A stretch of DNA of 12,030 nucleotides from contig JAFZUB010000088.1 of NCBI GenBank assembly GCA_017618515.1, forward strand, positions 1-12,030. The letters are read 5' to 3'. Source of the stretch: Bacteroidaceae bacterium. Its GTDB lineage: Bacteria > Bacteroidota > Bacteroidia > Bacteroidales > Bacteroidaceae. Below, one piece after another: positions 1 through 7,472 of the stretch. The notes beneath the pieces were generated by a model. That model worked only from the letters and a program-made list of their open reading frames with translations, was not told the DNA's origin and searched no databases. Each line of letters starts with the position of its first letter. The first letter of the stretch is position 1. Position numbers and translations under genes: made by a program.

Positions 1-40
1 AGCCCCTACCATTCGGGACCCGTTGATAATAATCGGCGCG

Positions 41-71
41 CAAAAGTAATACTTTTTTGCGAACCGACAAA
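41..71 (-). promoter_or_regulatory. Leftward Bacteroidetes-type promoter at the left edge
   Basis: On the minus strand TTTG (71-68) is followed by a 19-nt spacer and TACTTTTG (48-41), an exact fit to the Bacteroidetes -33 TTTG / -7 TAnnTTTG pattern. It would start a transcript near position 34 that runs out of the window. The -7 element lies in an imperfect palindrome (39-61) and a short perfect palindrome CGGGACCCG follows at 14-22. A minus-strand ATG lies at 12-10 with only four codons visible. The first 11 bases would also fit the 3' end of a plus-strand tRNA with CCA, so what lies to the left cannot be decided. No convincing terminator for leuB was seen between 72 and 121. Confidence 0.5.
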
Positions 72-121
72 GTTTTAGCAGTCTTTTTTGGTAAAAACAC
101 TACCTTATTATATAAATAGGG

Positions 122-1183
122 CTATTTTCTGCGGATATAATCTACTATCCACTGTCCCACTTCGCGTGTGCCATACTTTGCACCGCCTGCCATCTGAATC
201 TCAGGAGTGCGCACATTTGCCTCCAGTGACGCATCGACAGCCTCGCGCACCAGAGCACCTTCTTCCTTGAGGTCGAAATACTCCAACAGCATTGCCACTG
301 ACAGTATCTGCGCCAGAGGATTCGCAATATTCAGACCCTTTGCCTGCGGCCACGAGCCGTGGATTGGCTCAAATACCGGAGTTCCTGTGCCAGTGGAGGC
401 TGAAGGCAGCAGGCCCATTGAGCCACTGATGCATGAGCCTTCGTCGGTAAGGATGTCGCCGAAAGTGTTCTCAGTCACCATCACGTCAAAGAAGCGCGGC
501 TCCTGTATCATGCGCATCGAGGCGTTGTCAACATACATAAAGTCGGTGGTCACCTCGGGATACTGAGGAGCCATCTCTTGTGCCACCTTGCGCCAAAGCC
601 TTGACGAAGCGAGTACATTGGCCTTGTCCACCACAGTGAGATGCTTGCGACGACGCAGCGCGTATTCGTAGCCAACTTTGAGGATGCGCTCCACCTCCTC
701 ACGGGTATATTTGTTGGTATCGTAAGCCATGTCGTCGCCTTCATGCTTCTCACCGAAGTACATGCCACCCGTCAGTTCGCGAATACAAATGAAATCGGCT
801 CCGCGCACCAGCTCGTCCTTGAGCGGCGACTTATGGATAAGGCAGTCGAAGGTCTGCACCGGACGCACGTTGGCAAACAGCCCCAGTTTCTTGCGCATGG
901 CCAGCAGGCCCTGCTCAGGGCGCACCTTCGCCGAGGGATTGTTGTCAAACTTGGGGTCACCGACAGCTGAGAACAGCACCGCGTCTGCCTCCTGACACGT
1001 CTTGAATGTCTCCTCTGGAAACGGGTCGCCTACAGCATCAATGGCTGTCGCGCCACACAGCGCAGACTTATAGCTGACCTCGTGGCCAAACTTCTCAGCT
1101 ACCGCAGTGAGCACATCCACTCCCTGCACTGATATCTCGGGACCTATGCCGTCACCGGCAAGAACTGCAATTTTTAGTTTCAT
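122..1183 (-). CDS. leuB: 3-isopropylmalate dehydrogenase
   Basis: Cytoplasmic NAD-dependent enzyme of leucine biosynthesis; it oxidises and decarboxylates 3-isopropylmalate to 2-ketoisocaproate. The 353-residue length is normal for the isocitrate/isopropylmalate dehydrogenase family. Visible family motifs are GDGIGPE (residues 10-16), the substrate arginines R97, R107 and R135 (IRELTGG), Y142 in MYFGE, K187 in VDKANV, the metal-binding [11 protein letters not shown] stretch with D243 and D247, and the NAD-binding FEPIHGS loop near 271-277 followed by [11 protein letters not shown]. The GSWPQAKG segment after the HG motif differs from the common GSAPDIAGK form; I recall a similar form in Bacteroidetes LeuB. 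The start is the first in-frame ATG after the mutS2 stop, 33 nt away, and no promoter was seen in the gap, so co-transcription with mutS2 is likely. No leuA, leuC or leuD is visible nearby. Function is secure. Confidence 0.96.
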   Translation of the reverse strand: MKLKIAVLAGDGIGPEISVQGVDVLTAVAEKFGHEVSYKSALCGATAIDAVGDPFPEETFKTCQEADAVLFSAVGDPKFDNNPSAKVRPEQGLLAMRKKLGLFANVRPVQTFDCLIHKSPLKDELVRGADFICIRELTGGMYFGEKHEGDDMAYDTNKYTREEVERILKVGYEYALRRRKHLTVVDKANVLASSRLWRKVAQEMAPQYPEVTTDFMYVDNASMRMIQEPRFFDVMVTENTFGDILTDEGSCISGSMGLLPSASTGTGTPVFEPIHGSWPQAKGLNIANPLAQILSVAMLLEYFDLKEEGALVREAVDASLEANVRTPEIQMAGGAKYGTREVGQWIVDYIRRK

Positions 1184-1187
1184 ATCT

Positions 1188-1215
1188 TATAATGTTCAAT
1201 ATTCAATGTTCAATG
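1188..1215 (-). repeat. Heptamer tandem repeat in the leuB leader
   Basis: Read on the minus strand, the mutS2-leuB gap holds CATTGAA, CATTGAA and TATTGAA in perfect 7-nt phase (1215-1195), then a degenerate fourth unit CATTATA (1194-1188), four bases before the leuB ATG. It contains no obvious Shine-Dalgarno sequence or hairpin. Its role is unknown: it may simply be slippage-prone A/T-rich leader, or it may affect translation of leuB. Confidence 0.8.
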
Positions 1216-1216
1216 G

Positions 1217-3751
1217 TTAATAGTCCATCTCCACTATCGTAATGCCCGCTCCACCAAACTGCACATGCTCGTCATGGTAAGACGCCACCGTGGGCACAGT
1301 ACGCAGATACTGCCGAATCACAGTACGCAGATAGCCCGTGCCAGTGCCGTGGAGGATGCTAAGGCGCGTCGCTCCGCACTGTATGGCATCTTCAATGAAG
1401 TAGGTAACAGCCTCAAGGGCTTCCCTGCCATTCATACCGCGCACATCAATGTCCGCCTTGAAATTCACGTTCTTCTCATGCATCGACTCGCGTGTTGCCT
1501 TGCCTATGAAACTGACAGTCGTGTCTGTGCCTGTCGTCTTGGGGGCGTCCGACAACTCCAGGTCATCGAGAGTCACATTGAGTTTTATCATGCCCGCTTG
1601 CACCACGGCCTCCTTTTCCTTCAGTTTCACTATCTTGCCCACCGCCGTGCTGCCCTTCACCTTCACGAAGTCGCCTACAGCAAACGACACCTCGGCTGAC
1701 TCCAGACTACCCAGCCCTGCCTCGGTGCTCTGGTCGGTGGCATGCATCTTCCTGCGCTCCTCGCGGCGCTCACGGCGACGGCGTATCTGCTCCATCTTGC
1801 GGTTGATGGCATCGTCATTGTCGGGAGACGAGTTGAGAACCTGTGTCTTGAAGTCCTCCAGCTCCGTGCGCAGTCGGCGTGTCTCCTCCTTCTCTGCCTG
1901 GGCCTCGCGGATGGAACGGATAGTGTTCTCTATCACCGCGTTGCTCTTGTTAAACAACTCCTCTGCCCTACTCTTGGCATCCTCCATCAGAGCCTTGCGC
2001 TCCTTGTCGAGTCCTGCCACACGGGCCTCGTAGCTGTCTATCATCTGCTGCAGCGTGCGCTCCTTCTGGTGCACCGCGAGACGCTTGTTCTCCCAGTAGC
2101 GCTTGTCGCGCACAATATCCTGCAGATATTTGTCACTCTTGATATATTCCTCACCCACGATAGATGTGGCCCGCTCTATCACCTGCTGCGGCAGACCGAT
2201 GCTGCGGGCTATCTCAATGGCAAACGAACTGCCGGGGTTGCCTATCTGCAGTACAAACAGCGGACGCATCTCGGCGCGGTCGTAGAGCATAGCAGCGTTT
2301 ACTATGCCTTCGTGGCTGTTAGCATAATGCTTGAGGCTCTGATAGTGAGTGGTGATGATGCCGTATGTCGATTTGGCAAGGAATACGTCCAGCATCGCCT
2401 GGGCTATCGCTGAACCTATCTGCGGCTCCGTGCCGCCGCCAAACTCATCTATCAGTATCAGGCTGCGGCTCGAGCACAGTTTCATCATATTCTTCATGTT
2501 CGACAGGTGGCTCGAGTAGGTGCTGAGGTCATCCTCAATACTCTGCTCGTCGCCGATGTCGATAAAGATATTCTCAAAAAAGCCCGCCTTCGAGTTCTCG
2601 CGCATAGGCACTGACACACCGCACTGCATCATATACTGCAGCAGCGCCACCGTCTTGAGGCACACCGACTTGCCGCCGGCATTGGGGCCGGATATCAGCA
2701 GCAGTCTCTGCGTGTTTTGCAACTGGATATCCAGCGGCACTATCTCACGCCCCTGCTTCTTCAGCGATGTCTCCAGCAGTGGATGGCGCGCCATCACCCA
2801 ATCCATCGTCGGGAACGGACTCAGCATCGGCTCCACAGCATCCATCTTGTCGGCCAGCACTGCCTTGGCGCGAATAAAGTCTATCTTGCCAAGGAAGACA
2901 AATGCCTCCAGCATATCCTCTATCTGCGGACGGATAATCTCCGCCATCGCCTGCAATATCATTATGATGGCACGCTGCTCCTCCGCCTCCAACGAACGGA
3001 TGCGGTTGTTGGCCTCCACCACCTCCGACGGCTCGATAAACACCGTCTTGCCGGTGGCTGACTCATCGTGTACGATGCCGCGAATCTTGCGCTTCATCTC
3101 CGGCCTTACTGGTATCACCAGACGCCCGTCGCGATAAGTAGGAGCCACGTCTTTCTCCACATAGCCGCACTCCTGTGCCTTACTCATCACATTGCGCAGA
3201 CTCAGGCTCACACTGCGCCGCGCACCCACCAGCGACTGACGAATCCTTGCCAACTCAGGCGACGCGTCGTCCTTCACCTTGCCAAAAGCGTTCAGAATGC
3301 TGTCAACCTGGATAATAAGACGAGGGAATACCTTCACCTCATCCGCCATCTTCGCAAGCAGCGGGTATTGATAAGTCTTCTGAGGTTTGACCATTCCCTT
3401 CTCCCTTCCTTCCTCTTCCACCTTCATAAACTCTACAATCGCCCCCAGCGTCTCCATCGTGTTGCGCAGAGCGAAGAGATCCTGCTCCTCCAGATAAGTG
3501 CCTTTGATCTGCAAACGCAACAGCTCCGGGCGCAGGTCATTGAAGTTCTGAGTCGGGAAATCCACGTCGCCATCCATGATGGCACGAAACTCTCTCACCG
3601 TGGCCAACTGGCGGTTCACTTCGGCCACATCCGCACCGCAAGTCATGCGGTTCACCTCGTCCGCACCCATCGACGACAGACAGCGCCCCCTCAGCAGGGT
3701 GCGTATCTCAGTAAAGCCAACCTTGGCCTCAAAGTTCTTTGGGTAAAACAT
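1217..3751 (-). CDS. mutS2: MutS2 family protein (ATPase with Smr domain)
   Basis: MutS2 is a MutS-like ATPase without the mismatch-recognition domain. In other bacteria it has been linked to suppression of recombination and to rescue of collided ribosomes. The 844-residue protein has the expected order: N-terminal core and clamp regions (about 1-330), the ABC-type ATPase with Walker A GPNAGGKS (355-362), Walker B LILIDEFGGGTEP (431-443) and the H-loop TTHY (466-469), a long charged coiled-coil region (about 540-670) containing RRRRERREERRK, then a C-terminal Smr domain with DVRG (769-772) and LHGTGTG (800-806). The ATG at 3751 is chosen because MFYPKNFE matches the family N-terminus. A longer reading from 3916 adds 55 residues unlike the family and runs through the candidate promoter. 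It is the first gene of a probable mutS2-leuB transcript. Whether the Smr domain cuts nucleic acid cannot be judged here. Confidence 0.95.
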   Translation of the reverse strand: MFYPKNFEAKVGFTEIRTLLRGRCLSSMGADEVNRMTCGADVAEVNRQLATVREFRAIMDGDVDFPTQNFNDLRPELLRLQIKGTYLEEQDLFALRNTMETLGAIVEFMKVEEEGREKGMVKPQKTYQYPLLAKMADEVKVFPRLIIQVDSILNAFGKVKDDASPELARIRQSLVGARRSVSLSLRNVMSKAQECGYVEKDVAPTYRDGRLVIPVRPEMKRKIRGIVHDESATGKTVFIEPSEVVEANNRIRSLEAEEQRAIIMILQAMAEIIRPQIEDMLEAFVFLGKIDFIRAKAVLADKMDAVEPMLSPFPTMDWVMARHPLLETSLKKQGREIVPLDIQLQNTQRLLLISGPNAGGKSVCLKTVALLQYMMQCGVSVPMRENSKAGFFENIFIDIGDEQSIEDDLSTYSSHLSNMKNMMKLCSSRSLILIDEFGGGTEPQIGSAIAQAMLDVFLAKSTYGIITTHYQSLKHYANSHEGIVNAAMLYDRAEMRPLFVLQIGNPGSSFAIEIARSIGLPQQVIERATSIVGEEYIKSDKYLQDIVRDKRYWENKRLAVHQKERTLQQMIDSYEARVAGLDKERKALMEDAKSRAEELFNKSNAVIENTIRSIREAQAEKEETRRLRTELEDFKTQVLNSSPDNDDAINRKMEQIRRRRERREERRKMHATDQSTEAGLGSLESAEVSFAVGDFVKVKGSTAVGKIVKLKEKEAVVQAGMIKLNVTLDDLELSDAPKTTGTDTTVSFIGKATRESMHEKNVNFKADIDVRGMNGREALEAVTYFIEDAIQCGATRLSILHGTGTGYLRTVIRQYLRTVPTVASYHDEHVQFGGAGITIVEMDY

Positions 3752-3754
3752 AAC

Positions 3755-3777
3755 TGCGGTTAAAAGTTTGCGGTTAA
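3755..3777 (-). repeat. Direct repeat in the mutS2 leader
   Basis: On the minus strand TTAACCGCA occurs at 3777-3769 and again at 3763-3755, exactly 14 nt apart, ending three bases before the mutS2 ATG. The 14-nt step is twice the 7-nt period found in the leuB and debranching-enzyme leaders. Function is unknown. Confidence 0.75.
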
Positions 3778-3792
3778 CGTAGATTTGAGATG

Positions 3793-3800
3793 CGAAGTTA
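3793..3800 (-). promoter_or_regulatory. Candidate -7 element for mutS2
   Basis: The minus strand reads TAACTTCG here, a fit to TAnnTTTG/TTCG. A transcript would start near 3786, about 35 nt before the mutS2 ATG at 3751. No clean TTTG lies at the expected -33 distance; the upstream sequence is only T/A-rich. The match supports the shorter mutS2 start. Confidence 0.45.
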
Positions 3801-3859
3801 CATCTTTTTTTGCAATAAATAGGCTTTAAAGGTACAATAAACAATAAAAATACACATTT

Positions 3860-3893
3860 TTTGCCCGCGATTAGAAAAAAAGCATTACCTTCG
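3860..3893 (+). promoter_or_regulatory. Promoter for tRNA-Ser
   Basis: TTTG at 3860-3863 and TACCTTCG at 3886-3893, separated by 22 nt, fit the Bacteroidetes promoter pattern with a slightly long spacer. Transcription would begin around 3900, about 45 nt before the mature 5' end of the tRNA, and diverges from mutS2. Confidence 0.5.
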
Positions 3894-3945
3894 CGCCGCA
3901 AAACCGCTCTCGACATTGCGACTTTGCAACTTTAGTACTTTCTAT

Positions 3946-4030
3946 GGAGAGATGGTAGAGTGGTCGATTACACCGGTCTTGAAAACCGGCGTGCTGAGAG
4001 GCACCGGGGGTTCGAATCCCTCTCTCTCCG
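3946..4030 (+). tRNA. tRNA-Ser (anticodon UGA)
   Basis: An 85-nt class II tRNA. The acceptor stem GGAGAGA (3946-3952) pairs fully with TCTCTCC (4023-4029), with G4030 as discriminator. The anticodon stem CCGGT/ACCGG (3973-3977, 3985-3989) encloses loop CTTGAAA, giving anticodon TGA (3980-3982), which reads UCA serine codons. The long variable arm GTGC-TGAGAG-GCAC is typical of serine tRNAs. The T-arm loop TTCGAAT (4011-4017) is flanked by GGGGG/CCCTC with one G-U pair. CCA is not encoded, so it must be added after transcription. Confidence 0.97.
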
Positions 4031-4043
4031 CTTAAAAAACGAA

Positions 4044-4070
4044 GTGTATCACACCTGTGGTACACTTTTT
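4044..4070 (+). terminator. Rho-independent terminator after tRNA-Ser
   Basis: A 9-bp hairpin (GTGTATCAC, loop ACCT, GTGGTACAC, with one T-G pair) is followed directly by TTTTT. A-rich sequence before the stem could extend pairing with the T run. It separates the tRNA from the binding-protein gene cluster. Confidence 0.75.
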
Positions 4071-4105
4071 CGTTACAATAAAACTCCTATTTGAAAAAAA
4101 ATTAC

Positions 4106-4113
4106 TACTTTTA
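4106..4113 (+). promoter_or_regulatory. Weak candidate -7 element for the signalling cluster
   Basis: TACTTTTA resembles TAnnTTTG but lacks the final G. The only nearby TTTG (4090-4093) is 12 nt upstream, too close for a normal -33 element; measured from that TTTG, the alternative -7 at 4112-4119 (TACCGCTC) is poor. A promoter must lie between the tRNA terminator and the ATG at 4142 if the terminator is efficient, but the sequence does not fix it. Confidence 0.25.
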
Positions 4114-4141
4114 CCGCTCAAAAAAAATACGAACATCCTAA

Positions 4142-5095
4142 ATGAAACATGTGAAGACACTGCTGCTCGTCATCCTGAGCGTATGGGCATACCCCACTAC
4201 TGCACAAAAGAAAGCGCAAAAGTTCATATTCACCCCCCAGTGGACAGCGCAGGCGCAGTTCGCAGGCTACTACGTGGCAAAAGAGAAAGGCTTTTACCGC
4301 GAGGTTGGCCTCGATGTGGATATCGTGCACCCCTCCCTGACGCAGTCAGCGATGAGCCGCATACAAAAGAATGAGAGCTATGCCACCACCCTACAGCTGG
4401 CACAGGCTATCGAGATTGTCGATAAGGGCTTCCCACTGGTCAATATCCTCCAGACATCAATGAACAACGCCCTGGTCATTGTGTCACGCCGCGACAAGAA
4501 TCCCCTCGAGCAGAAGGGTGCCAAGGTGGGCACATGGAATGCAGGCTTCGGACAACTCGCGATATGCATGAGCCGAATGGAGCACCTCAACTACGAGTGG
4601 ATACCTGTAGCCTCTAACATCAACCTGTTCATTGCCGGTGCCATCGACGCCACACTGGCCATGAGCTACAACGAGTATTACCAGATTGTGCAGACGGGCA
4701 TGCCACTGAGCAAGAAGAATGTTTACCGTTTCTGCGACCATGGCTACAACATACAGGAAGACGGTGTGTATATGACCCGCGAATACTACAACAAGCATCG
4801 CGACCAAGCCAACCGCTTCGCCAAGGCAAGCCGCAAGGGATGGGAGTGGGCTGCCGCTCACCCTAAGGAGACGTTGGATATTGTGATGAAATATGTAAAG
4901 AAGTATCGCATAGCCACCAACTACCCTCTCCAGAAACTGATGCTTGACGAGATACTGCGCCTGCAGGTGGACCGCGAATCCAAGAAGCGCGAGTTTCGCC
5001 TGCGTCCCGACATGGTGCAGCGCGCAAGCCGCCTGATGTTACAAAACAAGATGATTAGCCGCGAGGTCACTTACGACGAAATGATTGCAAAATAG
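4142..5095 (+). CDS. Periplasmic NMT1/THI5-like substrate-binding protein
   Basis: A 317-residue exported binding protein of the NMT1/THI5/SsuA fold. Residues 1-21 form a signal peptide: a basic start (KHVK), hydrophobic LLLVILSVW and a TTA-Q cleavage site. There is no lipobox cysteine, so it should be soluble in the periplasm. The mature start FTPQWTAQAQFAGYYVAKEKG (28-50) followed by FYREVGLDVDI is the family signature; the closest well-known type is the pyrimidine-precursor binder ThiY. No ABC permease or ATPase gene is in the window. Instead the gene ends 4 nt before a membrane sensor phosphatase/kinase, which suggests it may hand a ligand signal to that sensor. This is inference; it could also serve a transporter encoded elsewhere. 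The ligand is unknown. The start is the only ATG giving a complete signal peptide. Confidence 0.88.
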   Translation: MKHVKTLLLVILSVWAYPTTAQKKAQKFIFTPQWTAQAQFAGYYVAKEKGFYREVGLDVDIVHPSLTQSAMSRIQKNESYATTLQLAQAIEIVDKGFPLVNILQTSMNNALVIVSRRDKNPLEQKGAKVGTWNAGFGQLAICMSRMEHLNYEWIPVASNINLFIAGAIDATLAMSYNEYYQIVQTGMPLSKKNVYRFCDHGYNIQEDGVYMTREYYNKHRDQANRFAKASRKGWEWAAAHPKETLDIVMKYVKKYRIATNYPLQKLMLDEILRLQVDRESKKREFRLRPDMVQRASRLMLQNKMISREVTYDEMIAK

Positions 5096-5099
5096 AAGC

Positions 5100-7472
5100 A
5101 TGAAAAATCCATTCAAAAATATCAATCGTTCATTATCTACCAGGCTCAGCCTGTGGATAGTGTTCTTTGCCACTATAATATTTATTTTTGCCGTTGGTTT
5201 CATGTTTAAAGAATCACGCGGCGCCATAATACGAGAAGCCACCAACCGAGCCACGCAGGTGCTTGACAATACTGTGCAGCAAGTCAACAACATCCTCACC
5301 AAGGTGGAGGTGGCCACCAACAATACCGATTGGCTTCCCGCACGACATCTGGATGCCCCCGACTCCATGTTTGTCTATTCCAAGCGCATACTGCTAAACA
5401 ATCCTGACCTCAACGGCTGCTCAATAGCCTTTGAGCCTTATTACTTCAAGGATCGCGGACGCTATTTCTCCGCATATTCCTACAACGACAACGGCACCAT
5501 TTTCACCACTCAGGAGGGCAACGAGAACTACGAATACTTCACCATGGATTGGTATCAGCTGCCCAAACTGCTGGACCGTCCGTGCTGGACGGAGCCGTTT
5601 TCCGACTATAATTCGGAGGACATATACTCACCCGACATGATTATCTCTTACAGCAAGCCGATAAAGGACAAAGACGGCAAGTATGTGGGCACATTCTCGG
5701 CAGACCTCTCGCTGAGTTGGCTGTCCTACGTCGTGTCGAAGATTAAGCCCTACCCCAACTCCTATAGCATCATGATAGGGCGCGGCGGCACCTTCTACGT
5801 TCACCCCGACACTACCAAGCTCTTCTACCACACCATATTCACAGAGACTTTGCTGGAGCCTGACACAGCCATCACCCGACTGGGCCACGACATGCAGGCT
5901 GGCAAGGAGGGTATCAAGCATATCAATATCAACGGGGTTGAAAATCTCGTGTTCTTCAAGCCACTGGGCGAGACGGGGTGTAGCATAGCCATCGTTTGCC
6001 CCGAGAGCGATATCTTCGGCAACTACTACAAGATGTTCAACTCGATGATTGTGATATTTGTCATCGGCTTGCTGTTTATGTTGCTGGTGCTGAGCCGCAT
6101 CATCACCGAGGAACTGAAACCGCTGGGCGAATTGGCTAACCATGCCGATGCGATAGCGAACGGGCAATTCCAAGATGACGTACCCGAGACAGAGCGCAAG
6201 GACGAAGTGGGTATGCTGGCAGGCTCGTTCAAGCACATGCAGCAATCACTCGTCAAATACATCGACGAACTGAAGACCACCACTGCCAGCAAAGCCTCTA
6301 TGGAGAGCGAACTCAAGGTGGCCAGCGACATACAGATGTCAATGCTGCCAAAGATATTCCCTCCCTACCCTGAACGCAAAGACATCAATATCTTCGGACA
6401 ACTGATTCCCGCCAAGGAAGTGGGCGGCGACCTCTTTGACTTCTATATCCGCGACGAGAAACTGTTCTTCTGCATTGGCGACGTGTCGGGCAAGGGTGTG
6501 CCCGCATCATTGGTGATGGCAGTGACCAGAGCACAGTTCCGCACCATATCAACCCACGACGCGACACCTCACCATATTGTAGGCAGACTCAATGATATGA
6601 TGGCAGAGGGTAATGACTCCAACATGTTTGTCACCCTGTTCTTGGGTGTGCTCGATCTGCCCACCGGTAAATTGCGCTACTGCAATGCAGGACATGATGC
6701 TCCAGTGTATATCGGCTCAGCCACAGGCCTCCTACCCGTGGACTCCAATATCCCCGTAGGCGTGATGAGCAACTGGAAATTCACCACTCAGGAGACTATA
6801 GTTGATCCCAACACCACGATATTCTTATACACCGACGGACTGACAGAAGCCGAAAACATCAACCATGAGCAGTTTGGCGAAGAGCGCATGTTTGATATCG
6901 TCAAGCCTATGGTGGGCTCCGCTAACCACGAGCCGGAATATCTCCTCGGCACTATGCTGAAGGCTGTGAATGGTTTTGTGGGAGATGCCAACCAGAGCGA
7001 CGATCTCACAATGCTCGCCATACAGTACACCAGGCATCAAAGCGACACCACCTATCAGTGCAGCATCCTGCTCACCAACGATGTGCAGGAGGTGCCCAAA
7101 CTGGCAGAGTTTATAGATAAGGTGTGCACTGATGTGGGTGCGCCAGAGGACATGAACATGAATTTCAACCTCGCCATGGAGGAGGCCGTAGTCAATGTGA
7201 TGAACTACGCATACCCCCACGGCAAGAAGGGCAATATCAATATCGTGGCAAAACTCTATGACGACATACTCTCCTTCTCCATCATTGACAACGGCAAGCG
7301 CTTTGACCCCACGGCCAAGGCAGAAGTGGACACCACCCTCTCCGCAGAAGAGCGCTCCATCGGAGGACTTGGCATACATCTGGTACGCCAGCTGATGGAC
7401 ACCATTAATTACGAGTATGTTGACAACACTAACATCCTCACACTGAGCAAGAAAATAACACCTAATGGATAG
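5100..7472 (+). CDS. Membrane sensor with SpoIIE/RsbU phosphatase and RsbW-like kinase domains
   Basis: A 790-residue inner-membrane signalling protein. Order: TM helix 1 (about 16-36); a Cache-like periplasmic sensor (about 40-305) with DWYQ (150-153), WTEPFSDY (163-170) and VGTFSADLSL; TM helix 2 (about 314-335); HAMP linker (about 336-390); SpoIIE-type PP2C phosphatase (about 400-645) with metal aspartates in VGGDLFD (D444, D447), GDVSGKG (D461), CNAGH, YTDGLTEA (D579) and SDDLT (634-635); then a GHKL kinase domain (about 655-785) with N-box E695/N699, DNGKRFDP and GGLGIHL. All key residues are present, so both activities look intact. By family, the phosphatase would dephosphorylate and the kinase phosphorylate a STAS antagonist; one is encoded at 9291. 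The ATG at 5100 is preferred over a TTG at 5085 that overlaps the previous gene. It overlaps the next gene by 8 nt. Confidence 0.93.
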   Translation: MKNPFKNINRSLSTRLSLWIVFFATIIFIFAVGFMFKESRGAIIREATNRATQVLDNTVQQVNNILTKVEVATNNTDWLPARHLDAPDSMFVYSKRILLNNPDLNGCSIAFEPYYFKDRGRYFSAYSYNDNGTIFTTQEGNENYEYFTMDWYQLPKLLDRPCWTEPFSDYNSEDIYSPDMIISYSKPIKDKDGKYVGTFSADLSLSWLSYVVSKIKPYPNSYSIMIGRGGTFYVHPDTTKLFYHTIFTETLLEPDTAITRLGHDMQAGKEGIKHININGVENLVFFKPLGETGCSIAIVCPESDIFGNYYKMFNSMIVIFVIGLLFMLLVLSRIITEELKPLGELANHADAIANGQFQDDVPETERKDEVGMLAGSFKHMQQSLVKYIDELKTTTASKASMESELKVASDIQMSMLPKIFPPYPERKDINIFGQLIPAKEVGGDLFDFYIRDEKLFFCIGDVSGKGVPASLVMAVTRAQFRTISTHDATPHHIVGRLNDMMAEGNDSNMFVTLFLGVLDLPTGKLRYCNAGHDAPVYIGSATGLLPVDSNIPVGVMSNWKFTTQETIVDPNTTIFLYTDGLTEAENINHEQFGEERMFDIVKPMVGSANHEPEYLLGTMLKAVNGFVGDANQSDDLTMLAIQYTRHQSDTTYQCSILLTNDVQEVPKLAEFIDKVCTDVGAPEDMNMNFNLAMEEAVVNVMNYAYPHGKKGNINIVAKLYDDILSFSIIDNGKRFDPTAKAEVDTTLSAEERSIGGLGIHLVRQLMDTINYEYVDNTNILTLSKKITPNG

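Noticed and set aside
1..11. Possible 3' end of a plus-strand tRNA (AGCCCCT-A-CCA)
   Set aside because: Only 11 bases are present and the other tRNA here does not encode CCA; a leftward gene start reads equally well, so it is not annotated.
3752..3916. 55-residue N-terminal extension of MutS2
   Set aside because: It is unlike the family, cysteine-rich and of low quality, and overlaps the candidate mutS2 promoter; the start at 3751 matches MutS2 proteins.
3871..4065. 64-residue minus-strand reading frame containing GERGIRTPG
   Set aside because: It lies antisense to the tRNA-Ser gene; such frames are a well-known false prediction over tRNAs.
5085..5099. TTG start for the sensor kinase/phosphatase
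   Set aside because: It overlaps the binding-protein gene and adds five residues before an ATG at 5100 that gives a normal charged N-terminus before the first membrane helix.
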